Of a stretch of 7,391 bases of DNA, positions 6,601 through 7,391 are shown piece after piece. Source of the DNA: Fibrobacteraceae bacterium (GTDB lineage: Bacteria > Fibrobacterota > Fibrobacteria > Fibrobacterales > Fibrobacteraceae); contig JALNVO010000138.1 in the NCBI GenBank assembly GCA_023231365.1, forward strand, positions 1-7,391, given 5' to 3'. The notes beneath the pieces are model-generated. The model saw only the letters and a list, made by a program, of their open reading frames with translations. It was not told where the DNA came from and ran no database searches. Numbering within the stretch: position 1 is the first letter of the stretch; each line of letters starts with the position of its first letter. The position numbers were made by a program, and so were the translations under genes.

Positions 6601-7391
6601 ACAATGATATGAAATTCAATGCAGTCGTAGGAAACCCGCCGTATCAGGTGATGGATGGAGGAAATCGTGCTAGCGCAAAGCCGATATACAATGAGTTTGT
6701 GTATTTCGCAAAGTTATTGAACCCTGCTTACATTTCTATGATTATGCCGGCTAAATGGTATAGCGGTGGAAAGGGCTTAGATAATTTCCGTGAAGAAATG
6801 TTGAACGATAAACATATCTCCAAATTGTATGACTTTTTGGATTCCAAAGAATGTTTCCCAACCGCCGATTTATCTGGTGGTATTTGCTATTTCTTACGAG
6901 ATTTAGAGTATAATGGAATGTGTTCATATACCAGTATTGTTAATGGGGAACGAAAGACATTAATGAAAAATTTGGATGATTTTGAAATTTTTATTCGTTT
7001 TGCGGAAGCTGAAAAAATAATCAAAGACATACAGAAGGAAGCAAAATCATTTATGGATGCAACAGTTTCTTCGCGTAAACCCTTTGGACTTGCATCAAAC
7101 TTTGCTCCTAAAAAAGAAGGAAATATTCGACTACGTTTTAATAAAGGCGAAGCTAAAATGTCTAAGGATGAGGTTATTCAAGGGAAAGAATTGCTTCCTC
7201 TTTGGAAAGTTATGATTTCTTATTTGACTGCGGAACATGCAGGGACTCCCGGTAAAGATGGAAAATTCAGAGTCCTTTCCACCAATGAAATATTGGAACC
7301 CAATGCCTGTTGCACGGAAACCTATTTGTTGACGGGCGCTTATCAAGAAAAGGAAGATGCCGAGAATAATCATAAATACATTAGGACTATG
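3651..7391 (+). CDS. GIY-YIG/T5orf172 - DEAH helicase - Eco57I-type methyltransferase fusion, 3' end outside window
   Basis: A single uninterrupted frame of 1247 codons runs off the right edge. Residues 1-120 form a T5orf172/GIY-YIG-like nuclease domain: I12-Y13, K27-V28-G29, V92-H93 and E114-W115-F116. Residues ~150-560 form a superfamily 2 helicase: F-R-P-E-Q-R (151-156), Walker A G181-K182-T183, T-H-R-P (202-205), D288-E-A-H, S317-G-T-P, T-T-G-V-S-V-P (505-511) and Q532-T-I-F-R536. A charged helical linker follows. The methyltransferase has T823-P824 (motif X-like), a divergent motif I around L875-E-I-N-S-K-S-G882, and N995-P-P-Y998-Q, which indicates amino methylation of adenine (N6) or less likely cytosine (N4). 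Target recognition probably lies in or beyond 1060-1247. The likely job is cutting unmodified DNA after ATP-driven translocation while methylating the host's own sites, in the manner of single-chain restriction enzymes; this is inferred. It is translationally coupled to the gene before it. GC falls sharply after about 6780. Confidence 0.88.
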   Translation, partial: MIYTSSLVPKLIYVFRINDDAHKGCLKVGDATADDGLLAELGKPNSMALQTAAKKRINQYTQTAGINYELLYTELAVGVKDKRFFGFRDSDVHNVLRHSGIEKKDFDTEAKADEWFVTDLGTVQKAIEAVKSGRESLNASEITKNQSPVEFRPEQRAAIDRTIKQFRKSNQMLWNAKMRFGKTLSALQVVKEMNFVRTLILTHRPVVNAGWFEDFKKIFYDRDDFFKFGSKQRGNSFDLLERNAKKEPDCKYIYFASMQDLRGSEKVGGSFDKNNEIFKAKWDLIIVDEAHEGTTTELGKNVIAELLKDDTKILRLSGTPFNLLDDFNENEIYTWDYVMEQTAKRDWDKVHKGDPNPYAGLPKLNIFTFSLGSLIGNFADDDQAFNFHEFFRVDDAENFVHEKEVQSFLNLICKKDSDSNYPYSTEEYRDNFRHSLWVVPGVKEARALSALLKRHKVFSAFEVVNVAGEGDEDEECKDALEMVQKAIGKHPEDTYTITLSCGRLTTGVSVPEWSAVFMLSGSSSTSAASYMQTIFRVQTPATINGMIKEDCFVFDFAPDRTLKVLAETAKISAKAGRTSQNDRKIMGEFLNFCPVIAFDGTRMKTYDVEKMLGQLKRVQVERVVRHGFEDNSLYNDNLLKLDKIELEKFNDLKKIIGSTKAMKKSGDIDINKTGLTDEEYEDQGNNDGPKTPQTKEDLDRREKLKEVRKQRDAAASILRGISIRMPLLIYGADLKSEKEEISIDNFANLVDDSSWEEFMPKGVTKELFEDFKKYYEEDIFREAGKRIREMARAADNLTIEDRINRLGNIFNSFRNPDKETVLTPRRVVNMHLGDALGGYVFFNENYESERMLEQPRYVNNGSVTKNVFDPDSRILEINSKSGLYPLYMAYGIYRARLRKELGTMTCTTIAKQQAFWDKVIAENIFVVCKTPMAVSITKRTLMGFRKGKVNAKSFENLIDTIVKEPDAFIKTIRQGRTFWKANEDNDMKFNAVVGNPPYQVMDGGNRASAKPIYNEFVYFAKLLNPAYISMIMPAKWYSGGKGLDNFREEMLNDKHISKLYDFLDSKECFPTADLSGGICYFLRDLEYNGMCSYTSIVNGERKTLMKNLDDFEIFIRFAEAEKIIKDIQKEAKSFMDATVSSRKPFGLASNFAPKKEGNIRLRFNKGEAKMSKDEVIQGKELLPLWKVMISYLTAEHAGTPGKDGKFRVLSTNEILEPNACCTETYLLTGAYQEKEDAENNHKYIRTM

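Overview
The window looks like a chromosomal accessory region of a Fibrobacter-type bacterium (phylum Fibrobacterota). The grounds are a secreted-type GH26 mannanase fragment with a beta-rich C-terminal tail ending in a K-Q-I-L-I-Q sequence, which resembles the sorting-type tails on Fibrobacter and Bacteroidetes carbohydrate-active enzymes, plus mid-range GC. This placement is an inference and is not proven by any single marker.

Layout, left to right, all genes on the + strand. (1) Positions 2-856 hold the 3' part of a glycoside hydrolase family 26 gene with both catalytic glutamates visible, closed by a strong intrinsic terminator at 885-916. (2) Positions 917-1228 hold no convincing gene but are full of structure. 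There is a long imperfect hairpin (943-999), a second inverted repeat (999-1034), a possible loop-to-downstream pairing (972-978 with 1044-1050), and three 11-bp direct repeats (1111-1143) with a fourth half-copy upstream. (3) Positions 1229-7391 hold a compact three-gene operon that runs off the right edge: a 325-residue restriction-modification accessory protein, a 479-residue AlbA_2 / RecG-like ATPase-fold protein with a C-terminal winged helix, and a giant fusion of at least 1247 residues (GIY-YIG/T5orf172 nuclease-like, DEAH helicase, Eco57I-type adenine methyltransferase). Spacing is 8 nt between the first two genes, and the second and third overlap by 4 nt (ATGA).

The three genes together look like a restriction-modification-like antiphage locus. 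The large protein appears to carry cutting, DNA translocation and methylation modules in one chain. The first gene looks like a methyltransferase-derived partner without the catalytic NPPY motif and with a cysteine-rich, possibly zinc-binding tail. The middle gene may be a regulator or sensor, and its winged helix makes it a candidate for binding the 11-bp repeats ahead of the operon. Domain assignments rest on visible motifs. The joint function, the regulation and the partner roles are inference.

Base composition is mosaic. By hand counts on sampled lines, the first operon gene is about 52% GC, the middle gene about 43%, the helicase part of the large gene about 54%, and the last ~600 bases, from just after the methyltransferase NPPY motif, about 36%. 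This suggests the middle gene and the methyltransferase C-terminal half have separate histories from their neighbours.
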